A DNA stretch of 64,000 nt from JACRCT01 sp049841135 (GTDB lineage: Bacteria; Myxococcota; Myxococcia; Myxococcales; UBA5297). Of the stretch, positions 46,160 through 54,481 are shown piece by piece (positions within the stretch are counted from its first letter, which is position 1; every line of letters begins with the position of its first letter). The stretch lies in assembly GCA_049841135.1 (NCBI GenBank), contig JASGHK010000004.1, positions 2,728,001-2,792,000 of the forward strand, read 5' to 3'. The notes below the pieces were generated by a model. The model was not told the DNA's origin. It saw only the letters and a program-made list of their open reading frames with translations, and did not search any database. The position numbers and the translations under genes are program-made.

Positions 46160-47866
46160 CTAGAAGCGGCCTGCCACCGCGACGCCGTTCCCGCTCACGC
46201 CGACTCGCACCGGGGCCTCGGGCTTGGTCAGGTCGAGCGCGATGAGCGAGAGGGCGGTGACGAGCGCGACGCCGCCGGTCACCGAGGCGCCCCAGCCCAC
46301 GCCGTTGTAGACCATCGACTCGGTGGTGGCCTGTTTCGCGGAGGCTCCCAGGCCGAAGCCCAGCGCGGCCCCGGCGCCGAGCACCACGCCGGCGCCCAGC
46401 GCCACCCAGGCGCCAGTGCGCACCGTGTTGCCCGCGCTCTCGGTCGCGGGCCGCTGCGACGGCCGCACCGGGGCGAGGGGCACCGGCTCTGGCTCCACGG
46501 GCTTCAGCGCCGGCTGCACCGCCTTGATCTCCGGCTGCACCGGCGGCTCGGCCACGGCGACCTTCACTTCCTTGGCCTCCTTCTCGTTCAGCTCCTCGGG
46601 GAGCATGGGCTGCGTGGGCGCGTCCGCCGTGGGCAGGCGCAGGAGGGAGCAGTAGGCCCGGTAGAACGAGTAGTCGAAGGGCCGGGAGAACAGCGCGCGC
46701 CGGTACTCCTCATCGATGGCGCCGCGGTCGGCGCGCCGCCGCTCGCCGAAGGTCATCGTGTTGGAGGCGACCAGGGTCTTCTTGGAGAAGTCGAGCTTGG
46801 TCTCTCCTTCGGTGCCGGTCAGGTAGTACTTGCCCGCGCCCCAGACGGCGAAGACCGAGGCCAGGCCGCGGGGCTTGTTGAGGTCGATGACCCGCTCGCC
46901 TTCCTCGGTCTCGATCTCGAAGTGGCCGCCGATCCCAGGCTCCAGGAAGACGAGCTGCCGCGGCTGAAACTTGTTGCGATCGCTCAGCGCCGCGTCGGAC
47001 TTGGCCGGGGGCGGCGAGACGGTCACGTCCACGCGGGCTCGCGGGTCGCGGATGTTGCCGCTGGCCGCGGCGATGAAAGCACCCAGCTCGGGGTAGGTGA
47101 CCTTGCCGTCCAGATCGACATCCGCCGCGCCGGACAAGCCGCTGCGCACCAGGTGCGAGAAGACGCCGCCCCGCCAGGCCGACCACTCGTGCACCTTCAC
47201 GTCGCCGGTGGTGGCGAGCAGGAAGCCGACGGTGGGCGTCTTCTCCGGCGCGGTGCCGGCCCCGAACAGCTCGCCCATCCGCGCCGAGTAGTCCTCGGTC
47301 GCCGGCGTCAGCCCCGGCCCCGTCCCGCCGCGGTCGTGCACGACGAAGTACGCCGAGCAGGCATCCACGATGACGTGGAGGGTGTCGAAGCGCGCGGCGG
47401 GGTTGGCGGGCTGCTCGATGACCAGCTTGCGCAGGTCGCTGCGCAAGAACTTCTGGTCGGTGAGGTTGACGTACCCCTCGCCGCTCTTGTCGCGCGCGCC
47501 GTGGCCCACGTAGGCGAAGTAGACGACGATCTGGTTGCCGGCGGCGTGCTCCTTGACCGCCGCGACCCGCAGGTCGGTCAGCGCCTTGCTCAGCGTGGCG
47601 CGGTCGGGGACGAGGGCGCGCTCGGCCAGGTCCTTGTAGACGAAGCGGCTGTCGGCATCGAAGACGGTCAGGAGCGTGGTCGAGTCGGCGATCCGGTCGA
47701 AGAGGCGCGCGTACTTGGCGGCGTCGTCGTCGGCGAACTTCAGGCTCGCCACCCCCGGGTCCACCGAGGTGTTGACCCCGATGACCAGGGCGTAGGTCCT
47801 CACCGCCGCTTGGGCAGGGACCGCCACGAGCAGGGTGAGCAGGCACGCGGCGAGGGTCGTGCGCAT
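46160..47866 (-). CDS. Exported caspase-family (C14) peptidase with C-terminal membrane helices
   Basis: 568 residues: signal peptide (LAACLLTLLVAVPAQA), caspase-like domain starting RTYALVIGVNTSVDP, catalytic His in FAYVGHGARDKSGEG (~120) and catalytic Cys in VIVDACSAYF (~170), a middle region, a Pro/Glu-rich linker and two C-terminal hydrophobic helices (WVALGAGVVLGAGAALGFGL; GGVALVTALSLIAL). It is the last gene of a sigma/anti-sigma/caspase operon, so its expression is probably under ECF control. Substrate unknown. Confidence 0.85.
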   Translation of the reverse strand: MRTTLAACLLTLLVAVPAQAAVRTYALVIGVNTSVDPGVASLKFADDDAAKYARLFDRIADSTTLLTVFDADSRFVYKDLAERALVPDRATLSKALTDLRVAAVKEHAAGNQIVVYFAYVGHGARDKSGEGYVNLTDQKFLRSDLRKLVIEQPANPAARFDTLHVIVDACSAYFVVHDRGGTGPGLTPATEDYSARMGELFGAGTAPEKTPTVGFLLATTGDVKVHEWSAWRGGVFSHLVRSGLSGAADVDLDGKVTYPELGAFIAAASGNIRDPRARVDVTVSPPPAKSDAALSDRNKFQPRQLVFLEPGIGGHFEIETEEGERVIDLNKPRGLASVFAVWGAGKYYLTGTEGETKLDFSKKTLVASNTMTFGERRRADRGAIDEEYRRALFSRPFDYSFYRAYCSLLRLPTADAPTQPMLPEELNEKEAKEVKVAVAEPPVQPEIKAVQPALKPVEPEPVPLAPVRPSQRPATESAGNTVRTGAWVALGAGVVLGAGAALGFGLGASAKQATTESMVYNGVGWGASVTGGVALVTALSLIALDLTKPEAPVRVGVSGNGVAVAGRF

Positions 47867-47906
47867 CGGCAACCTCGGATGGCCGGCCCACCGGCCGGCT
47901 TCGTTG

Positions 47907-48716
47907 CTACTTCTTCTCCAGCCGGTAGGGGAGCACGCGCACCAGCGCGTTCTCTCCCGCGGCCGCCCCCGCCTCGCGGCCCTCCTCCAGCGCGGCGACG
48001 AGCTTCTTGGCGTCCAGGCCCTGCCCGAACACGGCGACGAGCTTGACCTCGCCCTCGGGCGCGTCGGCGTCGATGACGAAGCTGCCCTGCATCGGGCGCT
48101 TGCCGGGGCCGGCCTCGAGCGGCGTCGGCCAGACGAGCACCGTCACCTCGCGACCGCGCTGCGCCAGCACCGCCAGCTGGTCGGAGACGCGCGCGTCGCG
48201 GTAGGCGAAGGCGATCCGTCCTCCGCGCGGGCAGGCGGGCGCGGGCTCGACGCCCAGCGGCTGCATCGACTCGATCTTGCCGTCGACGTCGCGGAAGCAG
48301 GTCGCGAGGAGGCTCGGGCCGAAGGTGGCGTTGGCGCCGCGCTCGGCGAAGTCGGAGTCGGCGGCGATGGGCGAGGGCCCCGGCCCGCGCCGGACGATCT
48401 GCGGGACCAGCACCAGCGCCACCACCAGCGCCGCGGCACCGGCGGCGATCATCCGCGGGAACGGCCAGGTGAAGGCGAAGACTCCGTCGAGCAGGCCCTT
48501 CTTCTGCGGCTCCATCGCCGCGAAGACCGCCTCGCCGATCCGCTCGACCTCGGCCTTGCCGCCGTCGAACCTCGCCTCGAAGGCGAACAGCTTGTCGTAG
48601 TGCGCCTTGCAGCCCTGGCAGGCCGACAGGTGCTCGCGAAGCTTCTTGAACTCCGCGGGAGGCAGGGCTTCGGCGAAGTGTCGCTCGATGAGAGCTCTGG
48701 CTTTTCGCTCGTTCAT
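47907..48716 (-). CDS. Zinc-finger anti-sigma factor with periplasmic domain
   Basis: 269 residues. The N-terminal ~50 residues form the zinc-binding anti-sigma domain (REHLSACQGCKAHYD; H-x3-C-x2-C). One membrane helix (MIAAGAAALVVALVLV, ~90-106) separates it from a ~160-residue periplasmic part. Its ATG overlaps the sigma gene stop by four bases (ATGA), so the partners are translationally coupled. It is expected to hold the ECF sigma factor inactive at the membrane until a signal arrives. Confidence 0.85.
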   Translation of the reverse strand: MNERKARALIERHFAEALPPAEFKKLREHLSACQGCKAHYDKLFAFEARFDGGKAEVERIGEAVFAAMEPQKKGLLDGVFAFTWPFPRMIAAGAAALVVALVLVPQIVRRGPGPSPIAADSDFAERGANATFGPSLLATCFRDVDGKIESMQPLGVEPAPACPRGGRIAFAYRDARVSDQLAVLAQRGREVTVLVWPTPLEAGPGKRPMQGSFVIDADAPEGEVKLVAVFGQGLDAKKLVAALEEGREAGAAAGENALVRVLPYRLEKK

Positions 48717-49405
48717 CGCAGGCTCCCGATGTGAGTTCCGTCACACGGGTGTTCCGGGGCCCCGCCGAAGTTGGGAAAGAGCGCGATGAAGAGGGCGGCG
48801 ACGGCCGCCGCCTTCTTGAGCTCGGCGCCGGCGACCTCCAAGTAGCCGACGCGCTTGAGGTATTCGACCGCCTTCTCCTTGAGCTTCTTCTCCAGGTAGC
48901 GGACCTGGTCCTCGCTCATCCCCAATTTTTCCGCCGTCTGGCGGCGCGGAGGCCGGGGGACCATGTGTTCCTGGAAGAAGCGGCGTTCGCGCTCGTCGAG
49001 CTCGGCGACGAAGGCGGCCAGCAGCTTGTCGACCGCCTCCTCCTCGAGGCGGCGGTCGACCGGAGGCGCCTCGCTCGGCTCGACGCCACCCGCCTCGGCC
49101 GAGAGCTGCTCGGCACCCGCCTCGCGCACCCGGTCCGCGCGGAAGCGGTGGAGCAGGAAGTTCTTGGCGATGCCCAGCAGGAATCCCTGGAAGGAGGACA
49201 GCCCCGAGTACCGCAGGCGCGCATCCTCCTTGAAGGCGGTGATGAACACCTCCTGCGCCAGGTCCCGGGCGTCCGAGGCGCCCTTGAGCCGCTCGCGGCA
49301 GTAGCGGTGCACGACCTCGCCGTAGGCTGCGTAGACGTCGCGGAGGACCTTGCGGTCCCCCGCACGAAAGGCACGCAGCAGCTCTGGCTTGCCGTCGAAG
49401 AACAT
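48713..49405 (-). CDS. ECF-type RNA polymerase sigma factor
   Basis: 230 residues. Region 2 includes SDARDLAQEVFITAFKED and FQGFLLGIAKNFLLHRFR; region 4 is LDERERRFFQEHM with HTH QTAEKLGMSEDQVRYLEKKL. A short hydrophobic C-terminal extension (AAAVAALFIALFPNF) is unusual for a sigma factor and could tether it to the membrane or its anti-sigma. It starts 34 bp after the GltJ-like gene and may be cotranscribed with it. Confidence 0.88.
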   Translation of the reverse strand: MFFDGKPELLRAFRAGDRKVLRDVYAAYGEVVHRYCRERLKGASDARDLAQEVFITAFKEDARLRYSGLSSFQGFLLGIAKNFLLHRFRADRVREAGAEQLSAEAGGVEPSEAPPVDRRLEEEAVDKLLAAFVAELDERERRFFQEHMVPRPPRRQTAEKLGMSEDQVRYLEKKLKEKAVEYLKRVGYLEVAGAELKKAAAVAALFIALFPNFGGAPEHPCDGTHIGSLR

Positions 49406-49439
49406 GGGGCCTTCCGGCCTAAGACCTCTGGCAGGGGCC

Positions 49440-51350
49440 CTACATCCCCTTGGCCATGATGAGCGGGCTCTCCACGTCGAACGGCTCGCCTTCGAACGAG
49501 GGGAAGACCATGGTCCTGGCCCTCTTCTTCAGGCAGATGCCGAGCTCCGTGCCCTCGAGGTCGCCGCGGTCGAGGCTCGCCTTGGTGACGACGCCCGAGG
49601 GTCCGATGGTGAAGCCGATGTTGACCTTGCCGCCCTTGAACTGCGGGTTGCGGCGGATCTCGGTCTCGACGCAGGCCTGGAAGGCCTTGATGTTCTTGGA
49701 GAAGACCTCGGCGACCGTGGCCGCGTCCAGGCCCGCCTTGCCGTCGACCTGCAGCTTGTCCTCGAGCAGCTTGGGGTCGACCTTGGGGCCGTTGCTGTTG
49801 GTGTCCTTGGTCGCGTCGGCCATGGCCTTGCGCTGGTCGTCGGTGAGCGTGTCGAACTTGATGTCGGCCTTGGCGACCACCTGCCCGCCGCTGGTGTCCT
49901 CGGGCTTCTTGCCGTCTCCGCTCGCGCCCGCGTTGGGGTTCGGGGCGGGGGGCTTGGGCTTGGGATGCGCCTTGGGCTTGTCCGCCGGCTTCTTCTTGAG
50001 CAGGACGTCGCGCAGGCTCGAGAAGCCCTCGGTCGTGAAGACCGAGGCCTTGACCTCGTGGCCGGTGTCGTCGACGCCGGTCTGGATCTGCAGGAACTCG
50101 ACGTTGTAGAGCGACAGCGCGTAGAGCACCGACACCGGCAACCCGATGAGCAGCACGACGAAGAGGGCGATCTTCCAGGGCGGGTTGCGGCGGGTGACGC
50201 CCGCCTTGTTCATGAAGAAGCGGGTCTGCTCGCCGATCTCCCCGGGCTTGGAGATGTTGGGGTTGTCCGGGACCTTCGAGAACGGGTCGGCCTTCTTGTC
50301 GAGGTCGCCCGCGATCTCGTTGGCGAGGTCGAGCGGCTTGCCGTGGCTGCCGGTGACCGGTTCGTTCTCGTCGTCGAACAGCATCGACTTGAGGTCGCCC
50401 TTGGCCGCGGGCGACGCCGGCTCCTGCGCAGCGTCCATCGCGGCGGCTGCAGCGGCCTCTTCCGCTTCCCTGGCATCGGCGGCGGCCGCGGCCTCGTCGG
50501 GCGTCATCGCCGGCTCGTCGAAGAAGCTGGCCGCCGACGGGTCGGCGCGGGGCGCCTCGGCCGCGGGCTCCTCGTTGCCGACGCTGGGATCGAACAGCGT
50601 CGCGCTGTCGGAGCCGGCGTCGTTGAGAGCGGGCTCGTGCTCTTCACCTGCCTGCTTCACGAGCGAGGCGACGTCGAGATCCGAGCGCTGGACGGTGGGC
50701 CGGTCCTCGACCTCGAAGTCGTTGGCGACCGGCCGGGTCTCGACGACAGGAGCCGGAGCGCCGTTCTTGGGCGCCGGCCGCTTCATGGAGACCGAGTTCC
50801 GGGCGGCGGCGACGACCGGGGCCGGTGGGGGGGCAGGCGCGGGCGGCGGCGCGGCCGGCTTGGGAGCCAGGGCCGCGGCGAACTCCTCGATGTCGGAGGC
50901 GCGCTTCCAGTCCCCTTGTCCGTCGCGCCAGACGTACGTCCGGGCGTTCAGCTTGCCGCTGACGAGGTGCTTGCGCAGTTCGGCCGGCGTGAGCGGCCCC
51001 ACCTGCTGGCGGTCGATGATGGCGTGCCAGCCTTCCGAGAAGGCCGGGCCGTCGTCGGCGGGCTCGTCTGCAGGGGCAGCCTTGGGTGCTGGTGGAGGTG
51101 GTGGAGGCGGGGGCGCCGCCTTGGCCGACGCCCCGGCGGCGGCCGCTTCCTGGGCGCGCAGCGCGTCAAGGTCGGTCAGCGAGGCGACGCGGGTGCGCTC
51201 CTCGGGGATCTCCTCGGGGGCCACCAAGGTCTTGCCATTGACCGTGATCTTGTTGCCGCACTTGCTGCATTTGACGGCGACGATCTTCCCGCGGACCTTT
51301 TCGTCCGCGATGGTGTACTTGGCCGAGCACTTGTCGCAGGTGAACCGCAC
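49440..51350 (-). CDS. GltJ/AgmX-like protein: zinc ribbon, GYF domain, membrane helix, TonB-like C-terminus
   Basis: About 636 residues. An MJ0042-type zinc ribbon opens the protein (FTCDKCSAKYTIADEKVRGK; C-x2-C and KCSKCG), then a Pro-rich linker, a GYF_2 domain (~105-160; GWHAIIDRQQVGPLTPAELR), a long acidic/Ala linker, one membrane helix (~395-415) and a C-terminal AgmX/PglI-type TonB-like domain (AFQACVETEIRRNPQFKGGK). This is the layout of Myxococcus GltJ, which links the gliding machinery to the cytoplasmic MglA switch. No other gliding genes are nearby, so it may be a paralogue with another envelope role. I prefer the GTG at 51350, directly before the zinc ribbon, to a TTG at 51374. 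Confidence 0.82.
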   Translation of the reverse strand: MRFTCDKCSAKYTIADEKVRGKIVAVKCSKCGNKITVNGKTLVAPEEIPEERTRVASLTDLDALRAQEAAAAGASAKAAPPPPPPPPAPKAAPADEPADDGPAFSEGWHAIIDRQQVGPLTPAELRKHLVSGKLNARTYVWRDGQGDWKRASDIEEFAAALAPKPAAPPPAPAPPPAPVVAAARNSVSMKRPAPKNGAPAPVVETRPVANDFEVEDRPTVQRSDLDVASLVKQAGEEHEPALNDAGSDSATLFDPSVGNEEPAAEAPRADPSAASFFDEPAMTPDEAAAAADAREAEEAAAAAAMDAAQEPASPAAKGDLKSMLFDDENEPVTGSHGKPLDLANEIAGDLDKKADPFSKVPDNPNISKPGEIGEQTRFFMNKAGVTRRNPPWKIALFVVLLIGLPVSVLYALSLYNVEFLQIQTGVDDTGHEVKASVFTTEGFSSLRDVLLKKKPADKPKAHPKPKPPAPNPNAGASGDGKKPEDTSGGQVVAKADIKFDTLTDDQRKAMADATKDTNSNGPKVDPKLLEDKLQVDGKAGLDAATVAEVFSKNIKAFQACVETEIRRNPQFKGGKVNIGFTIGPSGVVTKASLDRGDLEGTELGICLKKRARTMVFPSFEGEPFDVESPLIMAKGM

Positions 51351-51483
51351 GGATCTCTTCAGCCTTTCGGTCAACTACCCCAGCGAAGGAGGCCATTCTC
51401 CCAGCCGGGCTGCCACCGGTCAATTTGGATTCCAGAGGGCGCTGACCGCACTTCATAGCGCCGAGCCTACCGCTCGGCCGCGC

Positions 51484-51513
51484 TTGACAACGGGCGCCGC
51501 GGTTGGCTAATCA
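51484..51513 (+). promoter_or_regulatory. Predicted sigma70-type promoter of the FYDLN gene
   Basis: TTGACA at 51484-51489, 18 bases, then TAATCA at 51508-51513. It lies about 70 bases before the FYDLN start in the divergent gap facing the GltJ-like gene. Confidence 0.55.
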
Positions 51514-51582
51514 GGCCGGACCGTCGAGCCGGGGCGCTTCACGCTAGTCGCTGGGCCCCACAACCACCGCGAGGTTCGCCGA

Positions 51583-51861
51583 ATGGCCGCCAAGGACTTG
51601 GGCACGAAGTACACCTGCTTCAAGTGCGGAGCGAAGTTCTACGACCTGAAGAAGCCCGAGCCGATCTGCCCGAAGTGTGGTGCCGACCAGCGGGAGAGCC
51701 CCGCCCTACGGGCCCCGGAGAAGGGCGAGCGCAAGCGGCGTGCGGCAGCGGCGGTGGTCGAGGAGCCGGCGATCGAAGAAGAGAGCACCGACGAGGAGCC
51801 GGCGGCCGACGAAGAGGACGAGGCCGAGGAGATCCCCGAGGACAACGACGACGACTTCTAG
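51583..51861 (+). CDS. FYDLN-acid family zinc-ribbon protein (TIGR02300 type)
   Basis: 92 residues. The N-terminal zinc ribbon reads LGTKYTCFKCGAKFYDLKKP and ICPKCGADQ (two C-x2-C pairs with the defining FYDL). The C-terminal half is highly acidic (Glu/Asp runs ending DNDDDF). Function is unknown. Its stop overlaps by four bases the stop of a small ORF on the other strand. Confidence 0.9.
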   Translation: MAAKDLGTKYTCFKCGAKFYDLKKPEPICPKCGADQRESPALRAPEKGERKRRAAAAVVEEPAIEEESTDEEPAADEEDEAEEIPEDNDDDF

Positions 51862-52001
51862 CTCGTCGCCCCGGCCTGCGCGGCAGCCAGCTTCCTGACG
51901 GCCTGCTGCACGAGCTCGTACAGCTTCTCATCCATCGACTGGATCCCGGCTGGCTTGCTCGGGGTTGCGGAGTGGGTCTGCTTCTTCTGACGCTGGCTCA
52001 T
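51858..52001 (-). CDS. Small protein, 47 residues
   Basis: An ORF reading MSQRQKKQTHSATPSKPAGI and then an amphipathic helix (DEKLYELVQQAVRKLAAAQA). GGAGG lies five bases before the ATG, a very good ribosome-binding site. The basic N-terminus and helical C-terminus look like a real small protein rather than chance. It converges on the FYDLN gene with a 4-base overlap of stop codons. The 186 bases upstream (52002-52187) contain no other gene and would hold its promoter. Function unknown. Confidence 0.55.
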   Translation of the reverse strand: MSQRQKKQTHSATPSKPAGIQSMDEKLYELVQQAVRKLAAAQAGATS

Positions 52002-52187
52002 CCCTGCCTCCAACAGGCGTTCCCAAAAGGCCTGTCGTCACTTCCACGCCGCACCACCTGCAACTCGGCAGCCAGCTCGCCGGGCGGCGTAACCCTTCAA
52101 TTTCACTAGACCCACACGAGCCCACAGGGCGGGGCAGCTTGGACGCCCGTGTCACGTTCGCCACGCCTTCTGCGAGGTTCCGCGCGA

Positions 52188-52623
52188 TCAGACCAGGCGG
52201 GGGGCCAGGTGGTAGAGCATCAGGTAGATGACGACGCCGGTGGCCGAGACGTAGAGCCAGACGGGCAAGGTCCAGCGAGCGATGCGCTTGTGGTCGTCGA
52301 AGCGCTCCTTGAACAGCGACAGGTGGAGCGTTCGCAGGACGAGGGGCACGACTGCGGCGGCCAGCAACGTGTGTGAAGCGAGGATCGCCAGGTAGAGCGT
52401 CTTGGAGAGCCCTTCGGCCGGGTAACGGTGGACGCCCGTGAGCGCGAAGCGCACCAGGTAGCTCACGAGGAAGAGCGTCGAAGAGCCGAAGGCACCGAGC
52501 ATCAGCTTGCGGTGGAGCTCGAATCCTTCGACGGCGGATGGCCCAGAAGCCGGTCGCGAGCAGCAGCCCGCTCGTGGCGTTGAGCACCGCGTTGAGGGTC
52601 GGAAGCGTCTGTCCAAGGTCCAT
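52188..52623 (-). CDS. DUF420 membrane protein; frameshift near 52540
   Basis: About 145 residues with four membrane helices. MDLGQTLPTLNAVLNATSG and LLLATGFWAIR give the first; after a frame change near 52540 the family core follows: HRKLMLGAFGSSTLFLVSYL, ILASHTLLAAAVVPLVLRTL and HKRIARWTLPVWLYVSATGV. DUF420 proteins are found with haem-copper oxidase assembly genes, consistent with ctaB three genes upstream. It starts 25 bp after the ABC permease stop. Confidence 0.85.
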
Positions 52624-52648
52624 CGCCCGCACTCCCCTTCCCTTCCTT

Positions 52649-53473
52649 TCACCGCCGCCGGCAGGAACCAAGGGCGGCGAGCAACGTCGCCGCGGCGAAG
52701 GCGCCGGCGATCGCCAGATCGGCCGCGAGCGAGGTTCCCAGCCCGGTCCCGGGTGGCGGCACACCGCCGTAGAAGGCCTGCCGCGCGCCATCGACGAGAT
52801 AAGCGACCGGGTTGGCCCGGAGGGCCAGGCCCAGCAGCGGACCGGTCGCCGGGAACATGGCACCCGAGCCCACCCAGAGCGGCACGAGCAGCAGGCTCAC
52901 CACCGCGTGGTAGCCCGAGGTGGACTCGACCCTCCACGCCAGCGCGAAGCCGAGCGCGGCCAGCCCGATGGCAGAGAGCGCCAGCACCAGCGCCAGCGCG
53001 GCGAAGGAGATGCGCCCCAGCGGAAACCCGGCGGCGGGCGCCAGCGCCACGAAGGCCATGGCCTGCAGCCAGGCGACGCTCGCTCCCCCCAGCACCTTGC
53101 CGACGACGACGCTGGCGCGCGGACCCGGCGCGGCGAGCACCGCCTGCAGGAAGCCCTCGCGTCGGTCCTCGATGAGCGACATCGCTCCGAAGATGCTGGT
53201 GAACAGGACCACCATCACCACGACGCCTGGGAAGAAGTACTCGAGGTAGCCGGTGCTGGTGCCCGGCAGGCGGAAGGTCCCGTCGAAGCCGCCGCCGATG
53301 ACCAGCCAGAAGATGAGCGGCTGCCCCAGGGCGCCCACGAGCCGGCTGGGCTGACGCAGGAGCCGCATCCAGTCGCGCGCGAAGAGGACCGCGACGGTGG
53401 ACAGCGCGTGGCTCGCGGACCGGGAGCGCCCCAGCGCGGGGACCGAGACAGGGCTGGCGACGGCCTGGCTCAT
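52649..53473 (-). CDS. ABC-2 type transporter permease
   Basis: 274 residues with about six membrane helices. The GGFDGTFRLPGTSTGYLEYF opening and the SLIEDRREGFLQAVLAAPGP loop with VVVGKVLGG are characteristic of ABC-2 export permeases. Its ATG overlaps the stop of the ATPase gene (ATGA), so the two subunits are translationally coupled. In this lineage such ABC pairs often sit beside cytochrome oxidase and haem genes; the substrate is not evident. Confidence 0.9.
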   Translation of the reverse strand: MSQAVASPVSVPALGRSRSASHALSTVAVLFARDWMRLLRQPSRLVGALGQPLIFWLVIGGGFDGTFRLPGTSTGYLEYFFPGVVVMVVLFTSIFGAMSLIEDRREGFLQAVLAAPGPRASVVVGKVLGGASVAWLQAMAFVALAPAAGFPLGRISFAALALVLALSAIGLAALGFALAWRVESTSGYHAVVSLLLVPLWVGSGAMFPATGPLLGLALRANPVAYLVDGARQAFYGGVPPPGTGLGTSLAADLAIAGAFAAATLLAALGSCRRR

Positions 53474-54477
53474 GCGCTCGCCTCCTCGCGGTAGGCCTGT
53501 CCGACCGGGGAAGCACGGCGATCGTCCTCGAGCGCCGTTCCGGTCAGCCGCAGGAAGGCGTCGGCGAGCGTCGGCCGCCGCACCGAGATCGCTCGAACCC
53601 GCCCTGCCGGAAGGGCCTCGACCAGCCGCGGAACCAGCTCGTGCGCCCTCGAGGCTTCGAAGACCAGCGTGTGCCCGGCGACCCGAGGCTCGACCCCGAA
53701 GCGCTCGGAGAGGATCGGCCCGAGAGCGCCGGCATCGTCCGCTTCGATCACGACGCGGTCGCCTCCGGCGCTCGCACGGAGAGCCTCTGGCGTATTCAGG
53801 GCGATGCGCACGCCGCGGTGGAGCACCGCGAGCCGATCGCACTGCTCGGCTTCGTCGGCCCGGTGCGTCGCCAGCACCACCGCCAGGCCTTCGCGACGCT
53901 TGAGCTCGCGCAGCCGCGCCCAGGTCTTCTGGAAGGCGCCTTCGTCCAGCCCCTGCGTCGGCTCGTCCATCACCAGCAGCCGGGGCCGGTGGACCAGGGC
54001 GCGCGCCAGCTCCAACCGCCGCTTCATGCCTTCGGAGAAGGTCTCGACCCGCTCCCGTTCCCGCTCCGACAGCTCCATCCAGGCGAGCAGCTCGATCGCC
54101 CTGCTGCGTCGCTCGCCGCGCGGCACCCCGAAGAGCTGGGCCGCCAGCTCGAGGTTCTCGCGGGCGGTGAGCTTTCCGTCCAGGCTCGGCCGCTGGAAGA
54201 CGACGCCCAGGCTGGCGCGGAAGAGGCCGTCCTCGGGCGAGAGCGGCTCGCCGTCCAGCAGGATCCGTCCGGCCTGCGGGCGCGAAAGACCGGTGAGCAG
54301 CCCGAAGAGCGTCGACTTCCCGGCGCCGTTGGGCCCCAGCAGCCCGAGGATCTCGCCGCGGCGGACGTCGAACTCCAGGTCGGACAGGGCCAGACGGTCG
54401 CCGTAGCGGTAGGTAAGGCCCTGGACCGCGAGCACCTGCGGAGCCAGAGGCGAAGGCTGCGCTGTCGAGGCGAGCAT
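53470..54477 (-). CDS. ABC transporter ATP-binding protein
   Basis: 335 residues: Walker A GLLGPNGAGKSTLFGLL, Q-loop VVFQRPSLDGKLTARENLEL, signature ETFSEGMKRRLELARAL (SEGMK variant of the LSGGQ motif), Walker B LLVMDEPTQGLD and the switch His in LATHR. The C-terminal ~110 residues are the extension common to ABC-2 ATPases. It begins four bases after ctaB on the same strand. Confidence 0.93.
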   Translation of the reverse strand: MLASTAQPSPLAPQVLAVQGLTYRYGDRLALSDLEFDVRRGEILGLLGPNGAGKSTLFGLLTGLSRPQAGRILLDGEPLSPEDGLFRASLGVVFQRPSLDGKLTARENLELAAQLFGVPRGERRSRAIELLAWMELSERERERVETFSEGMKRRLELARALVHRPRLLVMDEPTQGLDEGAFQKTWARLRELKRREGLAVVLATHRADEAEQCDRLAVLHRGVRIALNTPEALRASAGGDRVVIEADDAGALGPILSERFGVEPRVAGHTLVFEASRAHELVPRLVEALPAGRVRAISVRRPTLADAFLRLTGTALEDDRRASPVGQAYREEASA

Positions 54478-54481
54478 GGCG

